NCBI GenBank assembly: GCA_028023455.1
Contig: JAQFVV010006336.1
Span: 886,224-950,223, forward strand
DNA length: 64,000 bases
Direction of reading: 5' to 3'
Source of the DNA: Epiperipatus broadwayi
Lineage: Eukaryota; Onychophora; Udeonychophora; Euonychophora; Peripatidae
In this document: positions 13,253 through 25,927 of the stretch, one piece after another
Layout of the letters: each line of letters opens with the position of its first letter
Numbering within the stretch: the first letter of the stretch is position 1
The notes under the pieces: model-generated
Told to the model about the DNA's origin: nothing
What the model saw: the letters and a program-made list of their open reading frames with translations, nothing else
Databases searched by the model: none
Program-made: the position numbers and the translations under genes

Positions 13253-15625
13253 CTTCAAGCTTTTTCATGAATCTGGATAGTAACTACTATTCATGTTTTA
13301 TAAAAAACCTGTTGGTCTTTTCATCATGAAGTATCTTGAGTATGATTTATTATTAGATATTTCATTATATAATGTGGTATATTTTAAATTAGTTTTATAT
13401 AAAATGCTTAATGACTTTCACAAGAGTAACTTTTTATTACATTCTTTAGAAGTAGCACAATTGATATTTACATGTATCTAGAGTGACAGTGAGATAGCTT
13501 TATGAGATGTAGTATTGATCTTTTAAATACCAGTTCATGCCAATGTTTTTAAGAAACTGTTTAAATTTTAATTGTTTCTTGAAAAAATTATAATTGTGTT
13601 TGTCATATAATAAGTTTTTATACATATTGAATTTATTATTATTACTACTATTATTTAGCCCTGTCATTATCATCTGTAGTTATTTTATGAATGACATTTT
13701 TATAGAGTGACATATTTATCTTCTGAGAATGTTTAATAGCACATTATTTTGATCAATTAATTAATATATCCTATTGCTATTTTTTTTTTAATTCTATCAG
13801 TTTTTTCTCACATTGTATACTTTTTAAATAAGTTGTTTACAATGATAATATGGCCAAAACAAGCAAATTTTAATCACTGTCTTTTGTCATTCCAGTGAAA
13901 GCTCAGATCTATTCTGATCAAGAATGTATTTGTCTCTATATTATGCTCAAATATATTTTACAGTATCACAGTTCAAAAGCAATGGTATTTTTTTTGTCTT
14001 CTTAACTTTCCATAATAACAGCTTTATAGAATGACAGGAAATATATTAACATTAACAATTCTCAGGTCACTCTTAAAATAAATGCTATATCTTAATTTTT
14101 TCCTAGAGCTTCTCTAATAGCACTTCCTAGTAATAGTCTGTGATAAATCTCTTAAGTACTAAAGTAATTTATTATTGATGGTTAATAAAAAAAAGGCATC
14201 AGTAGATTCCATAGATTTATTACATTAATATTAACTTTTATTTCTATCATTATGTTTTTTAATAGTTTAATTTTGAATCTCAAATATTTACTTTTTTATT
14301 TATTTTCTATATTCTCTAATATTAGTAATATTCATATTCTTTTCATTAATTCCAGAATTTTTAATTTTTGTTCAATCTGGATTCTGTAATTATATACTCA
14401 ATACAATAGTATTTTTAATTATAACCTATTTTAACTAAGCTCTTATACATATCATTTTATTAGAATGCAATGATCTAATGCATTTTTTATCAAGCACATT
14501 TCATAATTTACCATGAACAAGTGCATCAAATAATTGTTGCAATCAAGAAAGCTAATGTAATTTTATTTCTGGTATTCTCTGATAATTTCAATATTTCATT
14601 GTAAATAAACATTGATATCTTAATTTTCAAGGTTTATTAAAATCATTTTGCTCATATGGAGGTTTTATTTAATATAAAATTAAGTTACACTATCTTTAAA
14701 GATAATCTTATTTGTATGTTGGCCTAAAAATGTATAATAGATTTCAAATTATGTTAAGACTGTTTGCAATATCATTAATTTGATCAAAATATCTTTGTAA
14801 TGATTTATCAAATCAATTTCATCAAAAATTACCATCATTAATATCACTGTAGTATAACTCTACTGCATATTGTTTTCATTATTGTTTAATTATTTGTAAT
14901 TTATTAAATGGATTTATTTCATCAAACTCACTTGAGGCTGCAACTTTTTTATTTTACAAATTCCTGAAAGATAGTTTTTGTTTCCTTTATTTTTATCTGA
15001 TTTGCAATTGTTAGCAAAACCCCTTTTTTGTTTTTGCTAGAGGTTTTATAAAATTTATTAAAATCTTATGATGTCATTCTCCAATTTCATTGTTTGATTC
15101 CATGAAGATCCCTTGTCCAATAGCACTTCAACTTAACAGTCTGTCATTAATTATCAAAAATAATACTTGCCTTAAAATTTTTCACATTTTTGCTATATCA
15201 AAAACATTTTTTCTTTAAATTTTTTGAAATAAAAGGGTGTTAAATACTTTCTGTCCATAAATGTGATGTTATGTTAATCAGTTATTTAAAAAATATATTC
15301 ATTTATAACTCTAATAAAATAATTTCAACAATAAAAGCTATACCATGTTATTTTGCTGACTATGGTATGAATAAAAATATATCTTCCTGATCATAAATAT
15401 TTTAGTCTATACTAACTTTTTTATTAATTCCTATAATGTGAATGTATAAGTAATAAATTTTTGGCTTTAGAACTCTTTTATTTTTTCTTGATTCATATTT
15501 CAAATTTTAAATATTTTCTTTGAAGTCTTAGTTTTTCATGTCAACAGATTAATGGACCTGGAAATTATTTTTGGCTTTTATTCAGAAGCTGTTGTGTATC
15601 TTCTAATCTGGGTAAAATATCTTTT
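13253..15625. other. AT-rich spacer, possible very old retroelement on minus strand
   Basis: No intact gene was seen. On the minus strand between about 15150 and 14450 there are faint phrases that could be an eroded RT (for example 'QINDIANSLNI' from about 14785), but they are too weak to assign a family. An imperfect 'aatattgttttatg' at the right edge (15626-15639) is the target duplication of the next feature. Confidence 0.45.
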
Positions 15626-15639
15626 AATATTGTTTTATG

Positions 15640-15741
15640 TCTTGCATTGGTGGTCGAGAGGTCAGCACGACTGCCTTGCACTTGCAGGCAGTTGCCCGGG
15701 TTGCGGGTTCGCATCCCGGCCGATGCTATGACACTTAAAAA
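15640..15741 (+). mobile_element. tRNA-derived SINE or retroposed tRNA-like element
   Basis: A 102-bp GC-rich island in AT-rich DNA. The 7-base acceptor arms 'gcattgg' (15644-15650) and 'ccgatgc' pair completely, allowing one T-G wobble. An A-box-like 'tggtcgagaggtca' is followed by a B-box-like 'gggttcgcatccc', with an anticodon-type stem-loop and a long variable region between them, as in type II (Leu/Ser) tRNAs. After the tRNA part come 'tatgacactt' and a run of seven A. Perfect 14-bp direct repeats 'aatattgttttatg' flank it (15626-15639 and 15742-15755), the mark of LINE-mediated retroposition. The anticodon stem has a mismatch, so I do not call it a working tRNA. RNA polymerase III transcription through the internal boxes is inferred. 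Confidence 0.88.
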
Positions 15742-15755
15742 AATATTGTTTTATG

Positions 15756-16449
15756 CTGCAGCATGTTATTTTATTATTAATTAAATAGCTTTATTGCTCA
15801 GGAAATTGTGAAAAGTATGAGCACCAAGAGTGATAGACTTGGGTATAAAAAATATATACTTACCCTTTTATTATGGCACCAAACTATAAATGGTAGTTAG
15901 TTTATTTATTCTTTTACAGATTCATCTATCATAAACATGAATAATAAATTTATTATAAATATTAGTGCTATAAACTACATTTCCACAATAGTTTGTTACA
16001 TTTAGTGTTCATTGATTATTCAAACTTACAATAGATGAGTTTGGTGTAAAGGTTACACTTCAAATAGCATTGACAGAGAAAGTCATAGTAATGTCTTGCT
16101 GTTTTTTCTACCAGTGTTCATTTTGATTTTTGTATATTCATACTATTTTTTAGTATAATTAGTGGAAATAATTTAAGGCAGCTTCCTGTTTGCTCTTGAT
16201 GTAATTATGATCAAGTAATATCTTTCTGCATTATTATTATCCATTATGTAAATCAACTAGATAAAAGCACCCAATGATAAGTAAAGTAAAAAATATGAAA
16301 AAGATACCATTTCTTCTTATGGCAATAGTTGAATAAAGGAATGTGAGTTTAAATTTTGGTATAAATTTGATATAGTTGAGCATTAAATCATTTGAGATTT
16401 CATAGTAATGAATACAACCTAAAAATATTATTTGTATTTATATATTAGA
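15756..16449. other. AT-rich spacer, nothing recognised
   Basis: No ORF, RNA or repeat with support was seen. Confidence 0.5.
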
Positions 16450-17075
16450 CTATTTCCATCCTCTACTATTAAGTATTGAATAACAGAGGCAAAACTCCCC
16501 ATACCCAAAGTAATCAATGGATGCGAGAAGGTTTATGCATAAAATTCCTATCTGCTGCCTACTCATCCAATATCCCCAAATTAGTTTCAAGCTTGTGACT
16601 TTCATCAATGAGGAACCTTGTTTCTGAGAGCTTGGAATATAATGCAATCTTCTAACTGCCATCTTTTGTCCTTTAGTTAACATTTTAAGTGACTGTGGAT
16701 ATTAAAGAATCAAAAACACCAAAATTTATACATGCTGAACTGAGTTCAGATCTATATGACCATACAAGAAAATGAACTTGAATTCAAAACATTATTGTGT
16801 TTTTATTTTGGACTCAAAGATTTATAGTTAACTAAAAGATGAAAGGTTTATGTCAGAAGGTTGCATTAGATCTTAAAATCTAGGGGCAGTGCTCTCAGAT
16901 CCAGGGCTCCTAACTGATGAAATCCACAAGTTAAAAACTAGTCTAGGGATATTGGATGAGCAGACACTAGATATGGATTTTATGCACAAACGTTCTTGCA
17001 TCCATTGGTTATTATGGATTGCACTGAGTGGCACTCCCTGTATAGAGAATTTTGCGTCTGTTAACAATTTGTGCA
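16450..17075. repeat. Two inverted copies of an unclassified repeat
   Basis: The sequence at 16880-17075 (plus strand) is similar, roughly three bases in four by eye, to the reverse complement of about 16460-16650. Landmarks in both are 'gatattggatgag', a 'ttttatgca' phrase, 'gcatccattg' and 'gttttgc/attttgc' followed by 'tctgtta'. A spacer of about 230 bp separates them. Short open frames cross both arms, but their translations do not agree with each other and match no family I know, so I treat it as non-coding. It may be two insertions of one repeat or one fold-back element. Confidence 0.6.
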
Positions 17076-17104
17076 ACACTGAAAATAGTGTTCATGTAAA
17101 TTAA

Positions 17105-18794
17105 GAATTTAAACTTAGAATGTATAAAATTAACACAGGCAATCCTACTTCATAATAGTGCTATAAAATACTGTGGTAAAAATTTTTAACGATCGCCTCA
17201 ACAACTTAATATCTAAATCGTTAATGGAAATATGTTATTATTTTCATTAATTACGTAAAATAATTAAATAGCGTAGTAGTTTTAAATTTAAACTATTATT
17301 TTAATAGTAGCACAAAACCAATGGTTTAGCATTTTATACATTTATTTAATTAAAAAATACAAACTTTATATATAACATATCTATTAATATTTAATCACTC
17401 ATCTTCTGAACAAAGATAAAAAAGAAAAAAAAGAAAAGTCAAATAAATTCTAAATGTTGTATTGAATTTTTTTTTATTATGTTGTTATGAAGCTATACGT
17501 TTTGGAGTCAGCAAATGTTTTAATAGTTAATGCTTAATCTAATAATTAGATAAATTAATTTATAAAAATACAAATTTTATTTACACTGATATAATATTAG
17601 AAAAAAAAATCTAAAAATATAATTCAATAATTAGTTTTGGGCGCACTCACACTCATATATATATATATATATAACAGATACCACCACCCCTTTCATAATT
17701 ATATGGCAATGAAAATAATACGCTGCTTTATAACACTATCAGTTTTATCAATTAAAAAATGGTATTGAATTTATATTAGTAATTTTTAATAAAATTGGAA
17801 AATGTTAATTAAATGAAATATAATACAGTAATAATGATTTTTTTTAAAAAATACAATTTTATAATCATAATTTTCTGTTATACAATACATATTAATACTT
17901 TAATATTAAATTAAGGATAAAATATTTTACAAAATTAATTTATAAAACAAATTCTATATCTATTTATCTGTTTAATCTATTGTCTACTCATTTATTATTA
18001 GTTTAATAAAAATTGTTAACAAAAATATAACAAGTGGAAATTATTCATATGTATGAATATATGGAAATAAAAAATGAAATAAACATAAAAAACGATAAAA
18101 ATGATATTATAAGAAATTATACAAGATACAGTCACTAAAATATAACATAAAAGACATCAAACATATTATAGAAAAAATATGAGCAAACCAATAAGCACTA
18201 AACACAACAACAATAAAAGATAGATACTCATATCAAATAATGCACAGAATAACAATAGTAATGTAACTTTCAATATACTTAAAATAATAATAGGCTTGGA
18301 AATAATACTAAAAGTACAATTAACTTATATAAAAAAATAAGCATAGATTAAAATAGAATTTTAATCCATATGTAATAATGATGGCGAATTTTGCTATTAT
18401 TTAATAAGCATAAATTACAATACTATCTATAAAAAATATTATTAAGATTGTTAATGTAAATAAATATTTTTCATGAAGAAAGAAATGATAAAAAAATAAA
18501 AAATAAAAGAGACAACTTTTATGGTCACAAACAAAACAAAAATAATTCATTTAATCATAAAGATTCTAATATAATGAGATATATTGCATAGCTATCACAT
18601 AAATGTGATATTCTGGGGAATAATCTTTTAGAAGTTTAGATTACATGTTATAGTTTATTATGGATACATTTGTTATAATTTAAAGTATGCTCTTGTAATA
18701 TATTTCTACAAAATATTATAAAATAGATCTATTAATAATTAAATTGACTATATGTATTTAAATTTATATACATCTTATATATATTTTTATAAAG
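17105..18794. other. AT-rich spacer
   Basis: No gene was seen. A short (TA)n run at about 17657-17673 follows a slightly GC-richer phrase 'gggcgcactcacactc'. Confidence 0.5.
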
Positions 18795-20240
18795 TTATTA
18801 TCATCATCAATAGTATTCTGTCTTATGGACAGATCCAGAGAGTAGTCACATCATGAATTTATTCATTTTCCTACTGAATTCACTTCAGAGCCCAGTTCTT
18901 CAATTTCACATAACTCTTCCCATCTTTTATGGCATTCAACAATGCCAATCTTTTTCATCATTATTTCTTGCTTCTTCTCATCATTCCCTTCAAAATATCT
19001 TTTATTAATGCATACTTTCTTCTTAATATGTCCTATTCAATTTCTCCCTTTCTAATTTCCTTAATCAATCTTTTTTCACTTATTCTTTTCAAAACTTCAT
19101 TTGTTATTTTATTTATCCAATTGATTTTTTTCATTCTTCTCCATATCCACACTTTGAAGGCTTACAATCTGTTTTTAATTTTATTACTCATTGTCCATAT
19201 TTTATAATCATACAATAATATGCTCCATACAATACATTTAATTTTTTCTTAAATTTTCTCTTTTAAGATCCACAAAATATTTTCTTTCTTTTAGTAAATC
19301 CCTTCTTTGCAAATGCTATTCTTCTTTTAATTTCACTTCTTCCATCCTCACTCAACCAACTTCCCAAATATCTAAATCTCCTTACCTATTAAACTATGTT
19401 TGTTATCATGGGTTTCAAATTATGGTCTTTTTGGATTCATCCCTATCCATAAACATGCAGTCTTTTCAACATTAGTCTTTATTCCATATTCTGTACATCT
19501 TTCCTCTAATTTATTCAACATATTCTAAAGGTACTTTTCATCTCAGCTATAAGAGTCATATCATCTACAAATCTTATACATTTTATTATTGTATCTCCAA
19601 TATTTACTCCTTCACAGTCCAAATAATTATTTAACATATCTTTTAAATAAATATTAAAAAGAACAGATGATATACTGCAACCTTGCCTAACTGCTGTTTC
19701 TATATTCACTTCATCAGTCTCACTAATTCTCCAGTACAATTCTTATCCTTTGCCCAGTACACATATTCCAAATCAATCTTCTCTCTTTCCAAAATACTCT
19801 TTATTTTTTTAAGATGGTCATATGTTTATAGCAGATTACTCTATCAAATGCTTTTTCAAATGCACAAAACATATATCAATTTTTCAAAATCTTTTTTATT
19901 ATATCTCTTTGCAATTATTCTAATAACATCAATAGCATATTTTGAACTTTTCTCCCTGACAACCAAACTGTTCTTCTCAATATATATCTCCAATTATTCT
20001 AACAGATTAATAGGATATCTTGTACATTTCCCTCTCTGAAAACCAAATTAATCTTCTCCAGTGTAATACTCTACCTTTCCAAAAATTCTTTGAATTAAAA
20101 TTTCCATGTAAATAACTAGATATATGTTCAGCAGAAATGATGCCAGGAAAACCATTAAGCATACTGATAGTTTCCAGGCTAAATAACAATTTAGATTAGA
20201 AATAAAAGAGAATCTCCATTTATTTCTAATTAAACTCAAG
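18795..20240 (-). pseudogene. Non-LTR retrotransposon RT, distinct RTE-like family
   Basis: On the minus strand an RT C-terminal half can be followed from about 20070 down to 18800. From 19739 to 19515 is an open segment with 'TAVRQGCSISSVLFNIYL', the family's RQGCxxSPxLFN block, followed by 'IRFVDDMTLIAE', the catalytic FADDM block with V for A. Downstream come 'NKLEER', 'EYGIKTN'- and 'GWIDHI'-like phrases in mixed frames (about 19510-18930), matching the C-terminal region of endonuclease-RTs. The end is a TGATGATGATAA-type tail at about 18800, as in RTE-like elements. The segment 20070-20240 has an 'FGFQRGKCTRYPI' phrase resembling the FGFRxGxGTxDAI block. Stops and frameshifts make it dead. 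It differs from the main RTE family of the window in the motifs that can be compared. No endonuclease domain was found, so the copy is 5'-truncated. Confidence 0.78.
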
Positions 20241-22646
20241 ATAATAAAAGCTATTATTGGATACTAGCATAAAATTGATTTAGCTTTGGGACTATCAGTG
20301 GTAATTGGTGGCTATCCTAGTAACATCTCTTGTAAACATATTTCTAGTTATTTATATAAAATAACTAAACTCTTTTACTTTTTGTTTATGTATACATGTA
20401 AACTGTAACATGATAGCTGAGAAAGTTTAGGTAGGTGGTGAAGATTCATTAAACTCCTCTGACATAAGACATAAATATATAATGAAATACCATTTTATTT
20501 ACATCATCTTACTCATTTAAGTGAACAGTTAGTTATCTTACTCACTCTGAACATATTGCATGTATATACCTAATTATTGTAAACAAGACAAATGAAAATG
20601 TATTTGAATTTAATAATATTTTTTATTATAAATTATTCTCATTTTGCTGTAATATTCAATAATATAGTCTTTTTAAAAGTTACACATAATTTTGTTAATA
20701 AAAATGAACTAAAAAAGCTTATTTATTTAAGGAAAATAATTTATTTTTTAAATTTTTTACTTTAAATGTACTTCAAATGCATGCATATATGCATACATAC
20801 ATTTTAATTATACATTTTACTATAATATTTAATAGAGTATTAATCAATAAATATTGTTTTGTGAGATAATAAAATAATTATTCAATTAATAATGCATTAC
20901 AGATTATTGTACTTGGATAAGACAAACATTAATTGTAAATTAAATATAATATTTCTCATCTGATAAATAATATGACCTACTTTACATATAAAAATCAACT
21001 ACAAATTACTGAACTATCTTACATTTTCTAGATAATTTATTATTTTTCCCTGCTTAATCTATAAATATATTATGCTATTCTGATTTGCACATCAAGTTTA
21101 CTATTCATAATATATATATATATAATAAAATTTTTAATAAATAAAAATGCATAAAGGCACATGCTTTTTTTATTAATGGCTTTGGGATTAACTTTAAAAT
21201 TATTCTCTATATTATAATAAATTTAGCAATATTGGAAAAAAAAACAAAGATTTTTAGTACTTAGAATGTTTATTATTGTTTTTAATATAAAATTTTGACT
21301 ATTTATTTGGTCAATAATTACATAGAATAGATCATGTTTTTTACAATTTTGTGTTATTGGTTCATTGTCCAAATGCAATGTAATAATTTAGCAGTAGCTT
21401 CTTTTTTGCTCTTGATTTTCTATGAACATAATTAGTTTATTCTTGATCAATAAGAATATACTTATGAAATACCATGCTGTAATAGATTCATCAATCAATT
21501 ATATATTGCAGTTATTATAAATAAGATCTCATCATTTTAAATATATGCAACTACTTTGCTTAATATGTGATCAATCTAAGTAATATCAATACTCAATCAT
21601 TCACTAACAAGTGATGACATAAATCTTAGCTCAATCTTTTAAAAATAATTTATAAGGAAAGGAACTTTCACACAAATAATGTTCATTGGTACACTATTGC
21701 ATGTGAACATCAATATTTCTAAAAAATCTCAGGATTTTGACAGCACTTTTTACATTGTATATGCTAATAAGTATATAACTATTCCTTTAAATTTTATATG
21801 TATGGGTAGCATAATATCACAATTAACAAATACTATTTTAATTTATATTACTTCTCAGGGACTTAAACATTGTAAAGACTCATATATTTTATATAATAAA
21901 GTATCTTAGGATATGATTAAAGACAAATGGGCATTTGGTGATTGTATCCAGTTCGTATCTCATAGCATATAAATAAAGCTGTAAAAGTAGAGAGGATTAG
22001 CTGTCATGAATTCATTAAAGATAAAAAATATTCACTTAACTAATTTATTTAAAGTATACCAAAATCCAAATGAATCAAAGTGATGATAATGATAAATAAA
22101 ATGCAAAGTCATTATTTTAAAAACAACAATTACACAATTTTATTAAACAAAATATGAAGGCATAAATATGGGAATAAATAGATATAAGAGAACTATATCA
22201 TAATCTCTGTCAATGTTCTCTAAATAAATGAATTTATTTATAAGTGCTGTTATAAAAAGAAAAGACTATGTGTTGCTCATAGAAATACAAATTATTAAAG
22301 AAAGTTACCAATAAATAGGATTCAAATATATCTTAATATCGTAAAATCTAAAATAGAATAAGAGATTTATCTAGGTCTTATAGATTTTAAAAATTTCTCT
22401 ATTGGAACAAAATATCAAAATGGTATCTTCTTAGTTTACTTTTTATCTATGTAAAAATTTATTTCTCTCTAGATAAATATAATATCATTATGAACAATTT
22501 ATATAGCAACAAGATCCTAAATGATACATTCAATATATCACTTATAATCATGGACTAATATTCTATATTTATTATATTCTAATGTTATTACAAGTTCATT
22601 TTTAAACATTATTTATTTATTTAAATAAACACATTTATAATGCGAT
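20241..22646. other. AT-rich spacer
   Basis: No supported gene was seen. A 76-residue open frame at 21679-21909 has no recognisable motif and typical spacer composition. There is a (TA)n run at about 21111-21124. Confidence 0.5.
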
Positions 22647-23054
22647 ACCATTAATACAAGATGTTTGCTATTAACTGAAAGGAGACTCTTTGATTCCTCT
22701 TGGAAACCTTAAAAAACCAAACAGGGCAAATTCCTTATGTCCACTCAATATGTTCTTGTCATTGCTGCTGTTATTACTATGTGATTATTCATATAGGATA
22801 CAAACATGGATGGGATGCTCACCAACATGCATTTGCCAGCATGGTGAGTTTATTGGCATTTTACCTCTGTGTTTAAAATCAAGAAACCCCATGGTCTTTT
22901 TTCTCAGTTGCCTGATAAGGCAGAATGAATGTTTGTGTAAATATTTTTCCAATAGTTATATACAATTATGACAGACAAAAATAAAGCATAGTACCCCCCC
23001 CAGGAGGCTGTAAAGTCACCAACAAAGGCAGCAGTTGGTGGCCAAAGGTGGAGG

Positions 23055-23815
23055 GTGATAAAAAATCCCCTGATTGTGAATCCAGGCTGTCATTTGATGA
23101 TGACTGTTTATTTAGGTACATACAACTGTAGATCACTTTCCAGTGAAGGAAGATTGCAAGAGTTAGAAGAAGAACTGTCTTATATTAAATGGAACATTAT
23201 AGGACTTTGTGAAGTTAGAAGAAAAGATGAAGAGACAATTGATTTAAAAATTGGACATATATTCTATTATAAAGGCACAAATATTGGAAATACAAGTGGA
23301 GTAGGATTCATTATAAATAAAAAGTGGAAGAACAATATTGTGGAGATTGATGGTGTATCAGACAGAATGGCAAGATTAGTTATACAAATTAATAGCAGAT
23401 ACCAAATGCAGATAATTCAGGTTTATGCCCCATAAGTTCTCATAGTGATGAAGTAGTAGAAGATTTTTATATGGATGTACAAAAGGCTTTTGATTAGAGT
23501 AAACAACATTTTAAGATTTTTATGGGAGACTTTAATGCTAGAATTGGTAAACAAATGAAAGATGAAAATGCTGTAGGTACTTTTGGTTATGGTAATGGAA
23601 ATGAGAGAGGACACAGACTTGTGAAGTTTTCAGAAAAAGAAAATCTTTATATTATGAATTCTTTTTTTGAGAAAAATGTTAAAAGGAAATGGACATGGAA
23701 ACATCCAAATAAAAGTATAGCAGAATTGGATTATATTTTGACGAACAGAAAATATATATTTCAAGATTGTAATGTTCTTAATAAATTTAACACTGGAATG
23801 ATCATCAACTTGTAA
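23055..23815 (+). pseudogene. RTE endonuclease domain, frameshifted
   Basis: Two overlapping open segments carry an EEP-type (APE-like) endonuclease that nicks the target for retrotransposition. The first (23055-23435) contains 'YLGTYNCRSLSSEGRLQEL', the catalytic-Asn TxNxR-like start, then 'NIIGLCEVRRKDEE' with the catalytic Glu, then 'GVGFIINK' and 'IIQVYAP'. A frameshift after VYAP moves the frame. The second segment (23522-23815) contains 'MGDFNARIG', the GDFN block with catalytic Asp and Asn, then 'KWTWKHPNKSIAELDYIL', the xxIDYIL-type block. The last motif, normally SDH, is disrupted: 'NTG' is followed by a stop region where the sister copy at 61580-61600 reads 'SDH'. The true start codon is not certain; the conserved region starts near 23100. 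Confidence 0.88.
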
Positions 23816-23899
23816 GATGTAAAATACATGTTAATGCAAAACTAGAGAGACAAAAATATTTAGAAAAACAATATTTAAAGTTGATATTCCTAATCTTCA

Positions 23900-25880
23900 G
23901 AAACATTCTAATGAATTTAAATTAGAACTTACAAATCGGTTTCAAGTATTAGTAGATTTTGAACATGAGTCAGATTTGAATGAAATTAATATGAAAATAA
24001 CTGATACACTTTTAAAAACTGCAACAAAGATAGCTGGTAGAAAAAAGCAGCAATTGACCAATAAAATTTCTACTGAGACTAGATAATTTATGAAGAAAAG
24101 AAGAAATATGAAGATATACAAAAATGATGCATTAAAAATGATTGAATACCTTGAAATTTGTAAAATGATGTGGAAAAGAGTTGAAATGATCTAAAAAAGT
24201 ATACCCATGAACTAGCAAGAAAAGTTCTAGAAGAGAATAAAGTCTCTAGCATGTAAAACAACATTTTGGTACTGGCAGGAAATATATATCTGCAATAAGA
24301 AAAAAAAATAGAATTATTAATAAAGAGAGAGATGACATCATGAAATGGGTAGAAGACTTTTATCAAGAATTATATAGGAATAAAGAACAAGTACCTACTA
24401 TATCTATTATATCTTTGGAATTGCCCAGAATTTTAAATGAAGAAGCGAGACATGTAATTAAATGTATAAGGCTTCTGGTAATGATAAAATTGTAATTGAT
24501 ATATTAAAAGAAGCAGGTGAAGAAATAAATTTTTTTTTTAGCAAAGTTATATACCAAATGTCTAAATGATAAAGATGTACCAAATGATTGGAAGAATACA
24601 GAATTAATGTTAATATTTAAAAAAGGTAATAATGAAGACATTAGAAATTACAGACCTATCAGCCTTTTATTAGTTTTATACAAAATTTTTGCCAACATAA
24701 TTACAACTCATGTATAGGCAACATTGGATTTCCACCAACCAAAAGAACAAGCTGGTTTTAAAAGTGGTTTTAGTGCAGTAGATCTTATCCAGGTATTGAG
24801 AGAAGTTATAGAAAAGAAAATTAATATGCATTGCCATTATGCTTGGGATTTGTAGATTATGAAAAGGCATTTAATTCCATAAATCTTTCTTCAGTGATTA
24901 AAACATTAGCTCATCAAGGTATAGATCCAGGATACTGCCATATTTTTAAAGAATATTCATAAAAATGCAACAGCAACAATTAGATTCCATAATGATACTG
25001 GGAAAGTCAACATTGAGAAGAGTGTAAGACAGGGTGACTCCATATCTCCAAAACATTTTACAGCAGTGCTGCAAGAAGTATTTTTTGGATTATAATGGGA
25101 AGCTAAAGAGTGAAAATAAATGGAGATTATTTAAGTCATTTAGATTTTACAGAATATATAGTTGTTTTTACAAATAATGCTTTAGAGCTGCAGGAAATGT
25201 TGCAGGAGTTATCAGATGAAAGTAGGAAAGTAAGACTAAAGATAAATGTTAAAAAGACTAAAGTAATGTTTAATGGATTTTCTCAAAATATGAAAATAAA
25301 GATTGATTATGATGAGTTAGAAGATGTTTACAGTTACAAATACCTTGATCAGATTATTAATACAGATGGAAACATAATGGATGAAATTAATCACAGAATT
25401 AAACTTAGTTGGACTGCTTTTGGTAGAAATAACTTGATACTAATAGGAAATATGCCTATGTGTTTGAAAAGAAAGGTTTTTAATAAATGTTTTACCAATT
25501 CATACTTATGAATCTGAGACTTGGACACTTGATAGAAGAGCAATACAGAGATTTCAGACTACTCAAAGAGGTATGGAGAGATGCATGTTGGGAGTAACAA
25601 GAATAGATCGAAAATGCAATATATAGGTAAGAGAGAAAACAGGTGTCACCTCATTGAAAAAAAATTAAAAGACTGAAGTGGAGTTGGGCTGGACATATTG
25701 CTAGAAGAGATGATAATAGCTGGACAATTGAAATCTTACACTGGATTCCAAGAGATTGTAAAAGACCCAGAAAGAGACTACATGTAAGATGGATGGATGA
25801 AATAAGAAAGTGTGCAGGGATGATGTGGAGACGAGAAGCTAAATATCAGAGAAGATGAATTGAACTTGGAGAGACCTTTA
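23900..25880 (+). pseudogene. RTE reverse transcriptase and C-terminal domain, broken
   Basis: After a helical linker (about 23900-24420), RT motifs follow in mixed frames. About 24545-24680 reads like 'LYTKCLNDKDVP' and 'DWKN', then 'RNYRPISLL'. About 24745-24860 contains 'EQAGFKSGFSAVD', 'QVLREVIEK' and 'DYEKAFNSI', holding the first catalytic Asp. About 25025-25060 contains 'VRQGDSISP'. The YADD-equivalent at about 25150 has lost its Asp pair (EYIVVF where the sister copy has DDVVVF). The open segment 25110-25511 covers thumb sequence with 'LKINVKKTKVMF' and 'YKYLDQII'. About 25500-25880 is the C-terminal domain with 'ETWTL', 'QTTQRGMER', 'WAGHIARR', 'RWMDEIRK' and 'GETFILQWIDN', ending close to the 3' tail. 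Confidence 0.88.
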
Positions 25881-25927
25881 TTCTGCAGTGGATTGATAAT
25901 TGTTTTTGATGATGATGACCATTAATA

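Larger units (their letters stand above)
22657..25917 (+). mobile_element. Full-length RTE-like non-LTR retrotransposon, dead
   Basis: This copy of about 3.26 kb is flanked by a perfect 10-bp target duplication 'accattaata' (22647-22656 and 25918-25927). Its 5' start near 22663 ('gtttgctatta') agrees with the 5' start of the second full copy at 60450, so both are full length. The order is a 5' leader of about 390 bp, an apurinic/apyrimidinic-type endonuclease, an RT, a C-terminal domain, and a short 3' end with a TGATGATGATG tail, which is characteristic of several RTE-type elements. A run of nine C at about 22995 lies in the leader. Multiple frameshifts and in-frame stops make it inactive. 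The element belongs to the group often annotated as craniofacial development protein 2-like or endonuclease-RT in invertebrate genomes. Confidence 0.92.

Noticed and set aside
15640-15741. A functional tRNA gene
   Set aside because: A mismatch in the anticodon stem, an unclear anticodon, a 3' A tract and perfect flanking duplications all favour a retroposed element.
18929-19207. A 92-residue hydrophobic plus-strand protein
   Set aside because: It is the antisense shadow of the minus-strand RT relic.
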